Shown: positions 17,623 to 28,014, counted from the stretch's first letter. The stretch is 64,000 nt of DNA from Lacticaseibacillus casei DSM 20011 = JCM 1134 = ATCC 393 (GCF_000829055.1 NZ_AP012544.1:1860001-1924000), one strand, 5' to 3'. Notes: a model not told the origin generated them from the letters alone. Numbers and translations are program-made.

Positions 17623-19110
17623 TCAGCGGGAATCCTTGGACGAATCAAGTGTAAACATTTTTTCCTGCAAGGTTGTGAGCCACCCATAAATTGTCGGTAC
17701 TGCCAATAAGAACAGGACATAATACAATTCAAATCGGTACCGTGCCTGAGTTTCCATGAAGATATAGGCAAAGAAGAACATGCCGAAAACGACCGCTGGC
17801 AAGAGGTAACTGGTGCGACTCGTTACCCATTTTTCGGTTATAACCCGTTTGAAGGTTCCAAGAACCGTTCCACCATAGACGACCATGCCGGCAAAATTCA
17901 ATGATGAAATCAGGACCGGGTGCCGATTCATAAATTGCTCATTGCCCCCGAGATAATACTGATTATCGACATTGCCAATAAAGCCTGTAAAACGATTCAT
18001 GATGTCCTGCAAGTTCACGCCATGTATCAAGACATTCTTCAGTTTTTCCGCAGCTGCCTGTTTATAGAGGGCATAATTAAAATGGTATTCTTTCAAATCA
18101 TAGTAAAGTTGGGTCTTGCGTGCACTGGTCGTATATTTTCCGCTCACGCCTTTTCCTGTCAGTCCAATCAGAAATTTAAAATACGGATTGCCGACCTTAA
18201 TACCGTACGGAGCCACTCCCGAGAGAATAAATAACTTGTTGGTAATCCAGCCCAGACCCCAACAAGTCACTATAAAAGCCGCGGTTTCAAGCAAACGCTG
18301 TCGGCTCTTTTGCTGAATCGTCTGAATCATGAGGGTCACAATAATCGCAGCTGCAACCACGACTGCTGTTGGCCGCAACACCTGAGCAATCGCAATGCAG
18401 ACTGCAGCGATTAACAAATTCGGCCAAGACCGGCGCTTCAGAATAAAATAAATGGCCAGTGCCTCTAGCAGCAGCCCCTCATGCTGATTATTGATGATGC
18501 CTACGCCGATAAACACGTATGGGAAAAGCGTGAATACTCCCGCCCCAAAAACGGACCGATGGACATCACAAAATAATCTAAATGTTTTATATAGTACAAG
18601 CGTTGTCGCTGTCATAACAAGCATTTCAATTATTTTAAAAAACAGCAGCCGATCACCAAACAACCGCATGATGAGCGATAGATAATAAGCGTAACCAATC
18701 TGGAAATTATAATATCTAAAATAGTTATCAGGCTGGGCCGCCTGGCTTTTAAATGTGCCATCGACAATATCCCGAGCACCCTCCAACAAAACTTTATAAT
18801 CGCTGACTGGAACCGGTCGAAAGACAAAGTTCCAGAAACTAAAAAAAACGAGGGCGAGCACGGTCAATAGCAACAACGCCTGACGATCTGAGAGCTTCAG
18901 CAAGCTTAGTTTAAAGAGCAAAAACAAACCTATCAGAACGCCCATACTCCCTAAAACAAAAGCAGGCGTCTCCCAACTAGCTCCTTGGATAACCTGTATT
19001 TTAAAAAGGCACAGCAAACAAAAAGCAAAAACTGCAACAAGCAGATATCTTCCCAGCTTATTGATCAGCCTGTCAGCACCTTCTAGTAGCATCATTGTGC
19101 GTTGTCTCAT
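17623..19110 (-). CDS. Polytopic GT-C-type glycosyltransferase (PMT/ArnT-like)
   Basis: 495 residues with 10-12 membrane segments. After the second or third segment comes VSDYKVLLEGARD, the acidic motif in the first outer loop of GT-C enzymes; then YYNFQIGYAYYLSLIMRLFG and LRPTAVVV. Such enzymes use polyprenyl-phosphate sugars outside the cell. The neighbouring GtrB-like gene makes polyprenyl-phosphate sugars, which suggests a Gtr-type side-chain glucosylation pair. The assignment is by topology and context; specific substrate unknown. Confidence 0.72.
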   Translation of the reverse strand: MRQRTMMLLEGADRLINKLGRYLLVAVFAFCLLCLFKIQVIQGASWETPAFVLGSMGVLIGLFLLFKLSLLKLSDRQALLLLTVLALVFFSFWNFVFRPVPVSDYKVLLEGARDIVDGTFKSQAAQPDNYFRYYNFQIGYAYYLSLIMRLFGDRLLFFKIIEMLVMTATTLVLYKTFRLFCDVHRSVFGAGVFTLFPYVFIGVGIINNQHEGLLLEALAIYFILKRRSWPNLLIAAVCIAIAQVLRPTAVVVAAAIIVTLMIQTIQQKSRQRLLETAAFIVTCWGLGWITNKLFILSGVAPYGIKVGNPYFKFLIGLTGKGVSGKYTTSARKTQLYYDLKEYHFNYALYKQAAAEKLKNVLIHGVNLQDIMNRFTGFIGNVDNQYYLGGNEQFMNRHPVLISSLNFAGMVVYGGTVLGTFKRVITEKWVTSRTSYLLPAVVFGMFFFAYIFMETQARYRFELYYVLFLLAVPTIYGWLTTLQEKMFTLDSSKDSR

Positions 19111-19360
19111 TCTCTAGTTATTCCCCTTTTACTTTATTTTTCTTCCCCTCTGACCAGCAAAGTCCGTTACCAATTGCATGTAAAAATCGTTGATAGGACT
19201 ATAACGCAAGTCGTTTCACGATTAAGCTTTAAAGAACATCCGTCACTGAATGCGGTACCATACAGCCAATTTCAAGTAAAACGGTTTCGAAACAATGAAT
19301 ATCTCATGTTATACTGAATGATGAAATTGTAGCGATTCAGTTAACGGAGGAACGTTTGCG

Positions 19361-20402
19361 TTGGATCTTATCTTATTACCATTCATCGGCTTTTTATTTG
19401 CTAGCATACGTCCAAGTCAGAACCTTGAAGAAGGCCACCTGAGAAAAAGTGCGACTAACAACCTAAAAGGCATCAGCATCATCTTTATCATTCTGCATCA
19501 CATCAATCAAGAGCTCAATGGTGTTAGCGGTACTTTCTTTGCTTCGCGACTAACCATGGCTGGTCGACTCGGCGTTGCCATTTTCTTTTTTGTCTCCGGT
19601 TACGGTATTATGCGGCAGCATCAGATCAAAGGGCCATCTTACTTAAAGAACTTCCTGCCCCATCGTCTGCTGCCCATTATTTTACTTTATCTTCTAGCAA
19701 TGCTGCTTATCTTCCCGATCAAACACCAGCTGATGGGACTGACTTTTAGCCAAGCCGCCATTTCGATGACCAATGGCGCGCCGTTCGTGAATGACAGTTG
19801 GTTTGTTTTAGCAATTATTTTTTTCTACTTTGCATTTTGGCTTGGTATGCAAATCTCGCGTGGTCACTCGCTACCATTATTTGCCATTTTGTTTTTGTTG
19901 ACCGGTCTTTACACGGTTTATATTTGGGATAAAGGTATGGGCGAATGGTTAGTCAACGCAGCCTTTGTCTTTCCGACCGGTGTCCTCTTTGCTTTTTATG
20001 AAGACCGCTTCATGCCGCTTATCCGCCGTTTCTATTTGCCGATCATGTTAGGGACGCTGACGGCATTTGCGCTTTTTTTCACTCTAGATGAAATGCATAA
20101 TCAGTTAAGGTTCCGATTCTTTAGCGAAATCTTTTTTTGCTTTGGCCGTCATGATGGTCAACTATCGCGTTGAGTTTTCGAGCAAGCTCTTTTTAATCAG
20201 CAGCGCATGGTCGTTAAACCTGTATCTATATCATCCCTTCATCGCCAGCTGGTTACATACGATTCCCGCGATTGGTGCCCATAGCGTCGTCTACTCAATC
20301 ATGGTGATCTTATTAAGCTATTTCGTTGCCGGAATCATTGCCTATGTACAAGTTACCATCAAACAACTGAGGTCCAAACGACTGGCATCAAGAAGTGCTT
20401 GA
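19361..20402 (+). pseudogene. Acyltransferase family 3 (OafA-like), frameshifted in a T7 run
   Basis: TTG start with GGAGGAACG upstream. The first frame (19361-20173) has the acyltransferase-3 features ISIIFIILHH (catalytic His) and RLGVAIFFFVSGYG, and many membrane segments. At 20132-20138 a run of seven T residues shifts the frame; with six T the reading continues as EIFFALAVMMVNYRVEF into the frame ending at 20402 (LNLYLYHPFIASWL). One intact protein of about 346 residues would result. It would O-acetylate an extracellular polysaccharide. It is the only plus-strand gene in this stretch besides the truncated one. Confidence 0.85.
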
Positions 20403-20426
20403 TAAGTAAGCAAGCAGAAGCCATTC

Positions 20427-20452
20427 AGGCCGACTTATGGCCTTTTTATTTT
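20427..20452. terminator. Terminator between convergent acyltransferase and GtrB-like genes
   Basis: AGGCC/GGCCT hairpin followed by TTTTTATTTT on the plus strand, 25 bases after the acyltransferase stop. Confidence 0.6.
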
Positions 20453-20471
20453 GCTCGTTTTAAAAAACAGT

Positions 20472-21480
20472 TTATGGTTTCCGCTGCTTTTCAACATCTT
20501 TGTCTGCTTTTGGCTGCTTAGATGGTTCATCATGCCAAGTCTGATCACTGATAATAAACCGCGGGCGATGCTTGGTTTCCAGATACGTTTTCCCCACGTA
20601 TTCACCGATCACGCCTAAACTGAGCAGCTGAATGCCACCCAAAAATGAAACAATGCAAACAATTGAAGCCCAGCCAGCAACAGTAGCACCCTTAATTGCC
20701 ATGACGACAGCCCAGATCGTACCGATGAAGCCTAAGATACTGACGACGGCACCCAGTTCGGCGATAAATACGATCGGCTTGATTGACAGACTCGTAACGC
20801 CATTAATCGCTAAGGCAATCATTTTTGACAGAGGGTAATGGCTCTTACCTGCCAAACGTTCGTGCCTTTCATAATAGACTGACGTACTTTTAAAACCAAC
20901 AAGGGGGAACATGCCGCGCAGGAAGAGATTGACCTCCTTAAAATCGGCTAAATGTTGCAACACCTTGCTACTGGCCAACCGATAATCAGCATGATTGTAA
21001 ACAACATCCACTCCCATCACCCGCAAGAACCGATAAAAAGCCTGGGCACTGACGCGTTTAAACCACGAATCGCTTTTGCGGTCTGAGCGAACGCCATAAA
21101 CAATCTCACAACCGTCTGCGTACGCTGCCAGCATATCTGTCATCGCGTTAAGATCGTCCTGACCATCAGCATCAATAGAAATTGTCACATCAGCGCGATC
21201 TTTAGCGACCATCAGTCCGGCTAAAACCGCGTTCTGATGCCCGCGATTGCGACTTTGTTGAATCCCTAAATAATGCGGATCCGTTTGGACAAATTTCTGA
21301 ATTAATGGCCAAGTTTGATCTTTTGAGCCATCGTCTACAAACAGAACCCGGCTATTTGCCGCGATCTTTTGCGTTTCAATAAATTCAGAAAGCTTGGCCA
21401 GAAATCGTGGTGCCGTGACTAGGTAAGACTTTTTCTTCGTTGTAACAAGGAATCACGATCCACAACACCGGAAGTGCCAT
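20472..21480 (-). pseudogene. GtrB/DPM1-like polyprenyl-phosphate glycosyltransferase, frameshifted near its start
   Basis: The ATG at 21480 opens with MALPVLWIVIPCYNEEKVLP, a GT2 start, then leaves frame: CCTAGTCACG at about 21418-21422 has one base too many. Removing it gives VTAPRFLAKLSEFIETQ, and the rest is open: VLFVDDGSKDQTW, RNRGHQNAVLAGL, ISIDADGQDD and two C-terminal membrane segments (about 130-200 of the distal part), ending at 20472. The family moves a sugar from UDP-sugar to undecaprenyl phosphate. The downstream frame has an internal ATG at 21212 that lacks the nucleotide-binding part, so the protein is probably dead unless the indel is a sequencing error. Confidence 0.85.
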
Positions 21481-21554
21481 CTTATATACCCCCTTGACAC
21501 ACGCTCGCCACCACAAGAATCTGTGGTGGCGAGTATGACATGCATGTAACTCAT

Positions 21555-22697
21555 TTACTTGAACGGTGCTGGTCGCGTTTCACGTTTTCCGAATTCATAC
21601 AAAATCGCATCTAAAATCCGCTGCGAGGCGTGCCCATCGCCATACGGATTCTTGGCATCGGCCATGCGTTGATATTCGGCTTGATCATCCAGCAACTGCA
21701 ACATTGCTTTTTTCACCGTTTTCGGATCGGTACCGACTAGCTTCAAAGTCCCGGCCTGAACCCCTTCCGGACGCTCAGTGGTGTCACGCAACACCAAAAC
21801 CGGCTTGCCCAGTGAAGGTGCTTCTTCTTGCACCCCACCGGAATCGGTCATGATGAAATAGCTGCGCGCAGCCAAGTTATGGAAGTCGACCACATCCAGC
21901 GGTTCAATCAGATGAATCCGTTGGTGATGACCTAAAATCGAATCGGCTGCTTCCTGAACCACCGGATTTAAATGCACGGGGTAAATGATCTCGATGTCCG
22001 GATGACTTTCAACCACATCCCGCATCACCTTGAAGACGCGACGCATTGGTTCGCCTTGATTTTCTCGCCGATGCATCGTGACTAAGATCATTTTTTTGTT
22101 GGGATCAATCAGGTCCAGAACCTCGTGATGATAATCATCCTGAACGGTTTGATCGAGCGCATCAATCGCCGTGTTGCCAGTCACAAAGATCTGCTTGTCA
22201 GGATGATGTTCCTGTAACAGATTAGCGCGACTCTGAGCAGTCGGCGCAAAATACAAATCGCTTAAAACATCGGTTAACTGCCGATTCATTTCTTCCGGAT
22301 ACGGGCTGTACTTGTTCCAAGTACGCAGCCCCGCTTCGACGTGACCGACTTTGGTTTGTTGATAAAAGGCCGAAATGCTAGCCGCAAATGTCGTGGTCGT
22401 ATCGCCATGAACCAACACAATATCCGGCTGTTCCTTGGCAATGATCTGTCCAAGCTTTAACAAAACACTGCTAGTAATATCTGCCAATGTCTGGCGTGAT
22501 TTCATGATGTTCAAGTCGTAGCTTGGCTGAATATGGAAAATCGTCAACACCTGATCCAACATTTCGCGATGCTGGCCGGTAACCACGGTGACCTCCTCAA
22601 ACTCATCACTACGCCGTTTAAGTCCCAGAACCACCGGCGCCATTTTAATTGCTTCCGGTCGGGTTCCGAATACCGTCATAACTTTGATCTTTGCCAA
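21555..22697 (-). CDS. wecB: UDP-N-acetylglucosamine 2-epimerase (non-hydrolysing)
   Basis: 380 residues, TTG start behind GAGGTG. GT-B-like fold with VMTVFGTRPEAIKMAPV at the N-terminus, VHGDTTTTFA, GHVEAGLRT, PEEMNRQ and SGGVQEEAPSLGKPVL, all conserved in WecB/MnaA. It makes UDP-ManNAc from UDP-GlcNAc for wall teichoic acid linkage units or capsule. The gene stands alone between the GtrB-like gene and the lipoprotein gene. Confidence 0.93.
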   Translation of the reverse strand: MAKIKVMTVFGTRPEAIKMAPVVLGLKRRSDEFEEVTVVTGQHREMLDQVLTIFHIQPSYDLNIMKSRQTLADITSSVLLKLGQIIAKEQPDIVLVHGDTTTTFAASISAFYQQTKVGHVEAGLRTWNKYSPYPEEMNRQLTDVLSDLYFAPTAQSRANLLQEHHPDKQIFVTGNTAIDALDQTVQDDYHHEVLDLIDPNKKMILVTMHRRENQGEPMRRVFKVMRDVVESHPDIEIIYPVHLNPVVQEAADSILGHHQRIHLIEPLDVVDFHNLAARSYFIMTDSGGVQEEAPSLGKPVLVLRDTTERPEGVQAGTLKLVGTDPKTVKKAMLQLLDDQAEYQRMADAKNPYGDGHASQRILDAILYEFGKRETRPAPFK

Positions 22698-22835
22698 GTT
22701 GGCACCTCACTCTTTTTCTTAATTAAAAACCGTCGCTAGACTGCGACAAATATTTTTAAACTCAGAAAAAAGTATAACAGATTATCGGGTTGGAATCTAA
22801 GCTACCTGAACCATCGGCCCTAACAGCTCCCAATA

Positions 22836-23717
22836 CTAGCGGGTTGCTGTACCTACTTGAATGGTGTGCATAGGTTCGAGTCCAGAAATCATATACAAGG
22901 CATTGCCTTCTGTCCACGTAATTTGATTTTGTCGAGTGTTCGCATCCGTCACAGCTAAATCGACCGTCCCGTGTGTATCAGGTACCGGCAAGGCATTTTT
23001 GGCAAACCATGCGACTGCCTGCTTAGCAAGCGGCAGCGGATCTTCACCGTTAACAGCAGAGGCTTTAACAGTCACAGTCCAACGACCCTCATTCCAAGTC
23101 AGATAAGATGATCCGGCTGCACCTTGACTCGCGGCATAAATACCATCTCCAATGGCGACTTGGCGCAATCCCTGCGTCGATCGTGCTGGGGCCACCTGCG
23201 CCTGTGCGTCAGCTGCACTCGCATACGTTTTCTTCTGAATGGCCAACTCGGCATTGATATTCTGCAAAGTTGGATCGTTATATGGTAACGCTGACTGCCC
23301 TGGACTGAAGAAAATCGAATAATTCGCTTGATCACCAGTTGCAAAGATATTTAAATGCTGTGAGTTTGCAACCGGGTATGAAGCAGGCCACTTGGCATTT
23401 GGAATCTGGTTAAATACAGCTTGTTTCAGTGTTGCCAATCTCTGGTCATTTGACGTTGTACCACTCGAGGCCGCTGTTGCAGCTTTTTGCCCAGTCTGAC
23501 TGGTAGTTGAAGCAGCAATCTGACTACTCGATTGCGCGGAACTTTGACTTGCGCTAGTCTTCCCATTAGACTTTTTTGCTGATGCTTTTTTGGCCTTATG
23601 ACTCGTCTGGCTAGTCTTAACAGATTCTTTTTGGCTGGTACTGCTTTGTTTACTTTGCCCGCAACCCGCAGCAAAGACCAGCAGCAACACCGGTAGTACT
23701 AACAGCGTCTTCTTCAT
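22836..23717 (-). CDS. Lipoprotein of unknown function
   Basis: 293 residues. Type II signal peptide with lipobox FAAGC (Cys near 19), a Ser/Lys/Gln/Thr-rich linker to about residue 90 and a globular C-terminal domain (LKQAVFNQIPNAKWPASYPV ... WTEGNALYMISG). GGGGGAGG precedes the ATG. No enzyme motif is recognised. It would be anchored outside the membrane; its place beside glycan genes does not by itself give a role. Confidence 0.82.
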   Translation of the reverse strand: MKKTLLVLPVLLLVFAAGCGQSKQSSTSQKESVKTSQTSHKAKKASAKKSNGKTSASQSSAQSSSQIAASTTSQTGQKAATAASSGTTSNDQRLATLKQAVFNQIPNAKWPASYPVANSQHLNIFATGDQANYSIFFSPGQSALPYNDPTLQNINAELAIQKKTYASAADAQAQVAPARSTQGLRQVAIGDGIYAASQGAAGSSYLTWNEGRWTVTVKASAVNGEDPLPLAKQAVAWFAKNALPVPDTHGTVDLAVTDANTRQNQITWTEGNALYMISGLEPMHTIQVGTATR

Positions 23718-23844
23718 TTAAAACGCCTCCCCCTTAATGTAACTTAAGTATATGCTTTAATTATAAATAGTTCACTTAATTGACGCACCTACTGGCAGGG
23801 AGAGCCAAGTTATTAAGAAAATCGTTAAACATTTAAACGTATGC

Positions 23845-23890
23845 AAAAATCGGCTCCTGAATAACAAACTTGTCTTTCCGGAACCGATTC
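23845..23890 (-). terminator. Terminator of the priming sugar transferase gene
   Basis: Minus strand: AATCGGTTCC and GGAGCCGATT pair, then a T-run. It lies 60 bases after the stop of the 23950-25350 gene. Confidence 0.75.
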
Positions 23891-23949
23891 ATTCGAATAT
23901 GCTATTAGTTCCACCGCCATTGACCAACTTAAACACCGGATTTAAGCCA

Positions 23950-25350
23950 TTATGACAAGTGCGTGATGTCCTGCTGAACCACCAAGTCATGCAACTTCTG
24001 ACGTTCCGGTTCCGTGTCTTCCTCAAGTCCCTGCGAGGAAACCTTGTCAAATAAGACCTTAATGGTTTGTAGCAAAATACGGGCATCTAGAAAAATGCTG
24101 TAAGTCTTGATATACAGCAGATCAAACTTCAATTTACTGTGGTAGTCGGAAGCGTATTTGCCATAAACCTGCGCGTAACCAGTAATCCCGGCGCGAACAT
24201 TATGACGCAGATAGTAATGCGGTTCCTGTTGGTTAAACTGATTGACGAAATACGGACGTTCTGGACGCGGCCCAACGATGGACATGTCACCTTTTAAAAC
24301 ATTGAAAATCTGAGGCAACTCATCCAGGCGAAACTTCCGCAAATACTTGCCAACCGGTGTAATCCGCGAATCATGCGCTTTAGCCAACACCGGACCAGAT
24401 TTCGCTTCGGCAGTTGCCGACATCGTGCGAAACTTCAAGATCTTAAACTCTCTTTGATTCAAGGTGATCCGCGTCTGTTTATAAATCACCGGACCTGGTG
24501 AAGTTAATTTCACCAATAAGGCCGTGATCAACATAAACGGCGATGCAACGACTAACATTAATAGGGCAACGACAATGTCAAAAATCCGTTTAAGGACGGC
24601 GCTTTCGGGCTTAATGCGAAATTGCGTGATGCCCATGACACTTTCATCTTCGAAATTCATTAGATTTGGCCGTAACATCATCAAGTTATCAAACGTTGAT
24701 GGTAACAAGATGGTCTTTTCTTTTTTAATGATGATATCGATGATTTCCCGCCGTTGTTCATCGGGTAAGCTCTTGGTAAGATAGAAAATATCCACCTTAT
24801 CAATAATCTTTTTGGCGTTCTCAACAAAGTGATCTGAGATAACGTAGGTTACTTTATGTTTGTTGTTCTTAGCAGAATGGAAGTTCTCCAAAACAGCAGG
24901 TAATTCATGTTCATACGAAAGCACGGCCACCTTGTAGTTACTCGTAAAGTGGATGTACATGTAATATATGAAAACGCGCCAAATACCAAGAATCAGAATA
25001 CTAAGCACAAACGAATATGCAAGCACCAGTCTTGGAAATGCAAAGAACCGTCCCATGAACGTGATCATGGTTAATCCCAATATGGTAATCGTCTGGGCCA
25101 ATACCGTATTGAAAATAATGTCACTGATTCGCCGATTATAGTAAACGTAGACGCCTAAGAAAAAGTTAACGAACAGAAAGAGCAGCGAAATGTAAATGGC
25201 TGAACCTTCATACATCTTAAAGTTCCATTCGGGAATCTCCGCACCAAACCGCCAGTAAAAGGCGAGCAATATACTTAAATTAAAAAGACCGACATCGCCG
25301 ATCATCGTCAACAGTCGTTTAAGACCGTTCCATTCGGCACTTTGTTTCAT
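23950..25350 (-). CDS. Priming polyprenyl-phosphate sugar transferase (WelE/WbaP-type)
   Basis: 466 residues. Four or five N-terminal membrane segments, a central cytosolic Rossmann-like part, a membrane hairpin near 264-285 and a C-terminal bacterial sugar-transferase domain: FKILKFRTMS, LRKFRLDELPQIFNVL and GPRPERPYF. It starts repeat-unit synthesis by moving a sugar-1-phosphate to undecaprenyl phosphate. In L. rhamnosus the equivalent gene is called welE; I leave the symbol empty because the species is not proven. It is the last gene of a minus-strand group with GT32, GT2 and the epimerase. Confidence 0.9.
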   Translation of the reverse strand: MKQSAEWNGLKRLLTMIGDVGLFNLSILLAFYWRFGAEIPEWNFKMYEGSAIYISLLFLFVNFFLGVYVYYNRRISDIIFNTVLAQTITILGLTMITFMGRFFAFPRLVLAYSFVLSILILGIWRVFIYYMYIHFTSNYKVAVLSYEHELPAVLENFHSAKNNKHKVTYVISDHFVENAKKIIDKVDIFYLTKSLPDEQRREIIDIIIKKEKTILLPSTFDNLMMLRPNLMNFEDESVMGITQFRIKPESAVLKRIFDIVVALLMLVVASPFMLITALLVKLTSPGPVIYKQTRITLNQREFKILKFRTMSATAEAKSGPVLAKAHDSRITPVGKYLRKFRLDELPQIFNVLKGDMSIVGPRPERPYFVNQFNQQEPHYYLRHNVRAGITGYAQVYGKYASDYHSKLKFDLLYIKTYSIFLDARILLQTIKVLFDKVSSQGLEEDTEPERQKLHDLVVQQDITHLS

Positions 25351-25477
25351 ACAGCAACCCTCTCAGTAAATATCTTTGGTTGAAAACAGCTCACTCATTA
25401 TAGCATATGTTCGGTATTTGTCTGCTGCCACGAACAACTACTGGCAAGGCACTTGCGCCGAAACTAACGGGACAACA

Positions 25478-26218
25478 TCATCGTTGATAAGGAATGCCAT
25501 CTCGTTCAGCGCTTTTAATCCCACGCCGCGCAGAAATATCCGCCCACAAATAGGGAAACAGCACTTTGAAGAGATGCTTTAGCCGACCACGTAAGCCGAC
25601 ATTGGCGCTTCCCCATGAGTTATCGAAGAGATGTTCCATGTAGTTAGCATTTTGATTCCGACTTGCATATGTAAAATAGTCGCGTGGATAAACCACGATT
25701 CCCGGTTCCAACTCTTGACGCTGCCCATTCATTCGAAAATCAGGATAAAGTCGCATCAGGATTTTTGTCACAACCGGATTACTGGTCATCCTCTGCATAT
25801 CATCCTGCAACTCAGGAAATTTCCGCCCAGCATAGACATCCAGGATTTCGGCTAACAGCGGCGTTTTGGCTTCGGCGCCGATAAACGATGTCAAAATACT
25901 ATTATCGTATTGAAAACCCCAAACCATCTTATGGTTCAAAAATGGTTCAAGATCCTTCTTGATAATCATATCGGTGTCAAGATAAAATCCACCATACTGA
26001 TACAAGACCGCGTACCGCAATTCGTCTGCAGCATAACCGAGCTTACCCGCTTGGTACATTTTTTCAGAAAATGCATATTTTTTCAAATCAAAGTTTTTGT
26101 CGTTCCAGAACTTGAATTCCCAGTCCGGCAGCTTCTCTTTCCACTCCTGAACCCGATCCTCGATAAACAATGGCGGTGTGCTGCCAAACCAGGCATAATG
26201 AATAATCTTAGGTATCAT
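25478..26218 (-). CDS. Glycosyltransferase family 32 (capsular polysaccharide type)
   Basis: 246 residues. MIPKIIHYAWFG opening, LPDWEFKFWND, AADELRYAVLYQYGGFYLDT with the DxD pair and the terminal-loop motif ending FDNSWG. This is the DXD sugar-binding family (OCH1-like/GT32). It is cytosolic with a C-terminal basic amphipathic stretch that may bind the membrane. Twenty-one bases separate it from the upstream GT2, so they are probably cotranscribed. Confidence 0.88.
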   Translation of the reverse strand: MIPKIIHYAWFGSTPPLFIEDRVQEWKEKLPDWEFKFWNDKNFDLKKYAFSEKMYQAGKLGYAADELRYAVLYQYGGFYLDTDMIIKKDLEPFLNHKMVWGFQYDNSILTSFIGAEAKTPLLAEILDVYAGRKFPELQDDMQRMTSNPVVTKILMRLYPDFRMNGQRQELEPGIVVYPRDYFTYASRNQNANYMEHLFDNSWGSANVGLRGRLKHLFKVLFPYLWADISARRGIKSAERDGIPYQR

Positions 26219-26239
26219 AGGCTTCCCCCTCTTTAAATG

Positions 26240-26995
26240 TCAGCGTTTGTCGGTAATACCCATCAGTGAATAATGCAAAAAGTAATATAAACTTTTAAAA
26301 ATATTGAGATGTTCATGCTGCCGATAAATCGTCCATGTCCACTGAGCCGCCTGCAATTTGTTTGAACTCAGCGATGTCTGATGCTTCCGATATTGAGCCA
26401 AGATTCGGTCAGACGCAAGGTAGGCAAGCGTTCCGCCACGGGCAATCGACAACCAGCAAGCGTAATCTTCATGATTTATTTTAGAAAATGGATACTTTTG
26501 GGCAATTTCCCGAGTCAACATGACCGTCAATAATCCGATCCGATTGCCTTTTAGCATTTCGTGGTAATCCAGACGGGCTTCAGAAATCTTACGCTCGCCG
26601 ATTTTAGTGCCATGATCGTCCACCACATCGTACGAGCAATAAGAGAAGGCTGCTTGATGCTGCTGCATAAATGCGACCTGAAGCTTTAATTTATCGGGAA
26701 GCCACAAATCATCGCTGTCCAAAAAAGCAACGTACTGCCCCTCAGCATTTGCCACACCAACGTTGCGGGCATTGGCAACACCCTGATTGTCATCGAGGTG
26801 AACAAACCGGATTCGACTGTCGCTAGCGGCCAACTGTTGACCGACTTCCGCTGTCTGATCAGTCGAATCATCGTCAATAATGAGCAATTCAAAATCTTTA
26901 AAAGTCTGGTCTAAAACTGACTGCACGGTCTTCGGAAGATACGCTGCAGCATTGTAAGCTGGCATCACAACGGAAACTACTGGTGTCTTAACCAA
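26240..26995 (-). CDS. Glycosyltransferase family 2
   Basis: 251 residues from a TTG at 26995 with AGGAGA upstream; this start puts VSVVMPAYNAAAYLPK at the N-terminus as in other GT2 enzymes, whereas the longer frame has no ribosome site. Motifs: IIDDDSTDQT, ARNVGVANAEGQYVAFLDSD (DxD site) and NHEDYACW (ED acid/base). It adds a sugar to the lipid-linked repeat unit. Confidence 0.88.
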   Translation of the reverse strand: MVKTPVVSVVMPAYNAAAYLPKTVQSVLDQTFKDFELLIIDDDSTDQTAEVGQQLAASDSRIRFVHLDDNQGVANARNVGVANAEGQYVAFLDSDDLWLPDKLKLQVAFMQQHQAAFSYCSYDVVDDHGTKIGERKISEARLDYHEMLKGNRIGLLTVMLTREIAQKYPFSKINHEDYACWLSIARGGTLAYLASDRILAQYRKHQTSLSSNKLQAAQWTWTIYRQHEHLNIFKSLYYFLHYSLMGITDKR

Positions 26996-27078
26996 AATAT
27001 CTCTCCTACAAGCATAAATTAAAGCAAACAACACGAAAAATGACCAGCCATCCGTTACGCGATGACCGATCAATCTTA

Positions 27079-28014
27079 CTATTGAACCGACGCCACATAC
27101 TTCGCCAGCCCTTCAGCAAGCGGCGTATGGGTCATGAAATCAAACTGATCTAGCTTAGCTGTTTGGGCATACGAATCGCGAATGTCACCTAAACGTGGCG
27201 CCTTGTGGGTGGCGTGGAGCGTTTTGCCGGTGAGCTTTTCGAGTTCCTTAGCCACTTGATTTAAGCTTGTTTGCTTGCCGTTTGCCACATTGAAGACATC
27301 ATCGCGCGCGCTTGGCGTCTCTAACAAGCCGCGAATGGCATGCACCACATCGCCGACATAGATGAAGTCGCGTGTTTGTTCACCGTCACCGAAGAACGTG
27401 AAGGGTTTGTCCTCCTTCAAGGCGTCCATCATAATCGACAGAACACCGCTGTATGGCGATTTTGGATTTTGCTTTGGCCCGTAAACATTGAAAAAGCGGG
27501 TGCAGACCATTGGCATATCGTATAGGCGCCCGTAATTTAAGACCGCGCGTTCGGTCGCAAACTTGTCGACCGCATATTGGGTCAGCGGTTTGACCGCCAT
27601 GTCCTCTTTCTTTGGCAGTTCAGGCGAATCGCCATAAACAGCGGCTGAACTGGCAAAGAAAAGTTTCTTGTAGGCGATCTTTTGTGTCCGCAAGGTTTCA
27701 ATGATATTTAAATTGGCTTCCTGGTTAACCTGGTGGGTTGCGTATGGCCGTTCAACGGAATCGGCAACACTGGCAATGGCTGCCAACAGCACGATGTAAT
27801 CGAACTGGCCTTCCATCAGAAGTTGGGACATGAAGGCATGATCGGTGATGCTATGTTCATAGAATGTAATCCGGCTGGAATCAGGAATATTGGTTCGCAA
27901 GCCCATCGATAAATCATCGACAATGGTGATCGTATTATCAGGATCCGTTAACAACAGCTCGGTTAAATTGGATCCGATAAACCCGGCGCCACCGGTCACT
28001 AAGTAACTACTCAA
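27079..28014 (-). CDS. Nucleotide-sugar epimerase/dehydratase (extended SDR, GalE-like)
   Basis: 311 residues, TTG start behind GGAGG. NAD-binding GGAGFIGSN at residues 8-16, catalytic SSAAVYG and the YxxxK pair in YAVDK, then NVYGPKQNP. It resembles UDP-glucose/UDP-N-acetylglucosamine 4-epimerases, but other nucleotide-sugar epimerases share these motifs. It probably supplies a UDP-sugar for the EPS made by the genes downstream in the same operon. Confidence 0.88.
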   Translation of the reverse strand: MSSYLVTGGAGFIGSNLTELLLTDPDNTITIVDDLSMGLRTNIPDSSRITFYEHSITDHAFMSQLLMEGQFDYIVLLAAIASVADSVERPYATHQVNQEANLNIIETLRTQKIAYKKLFFASSAAVYGDSPELPKKEDMAVKPLTQYAVDKFATERAVLNYGRLYDMPMVCTRFFNVYGPKQNPKSPYSGVLSIMMDALKEDKPFTFFGDGEQTRDFIYVGDVVHAIRGLLETPSARDDVFNVANGKQTSLNQVAKELEKLTGKTLHATHKAPRLGDIRDSYAQTAKLDQFDFMTHTPLAEGLAKYVASVQ

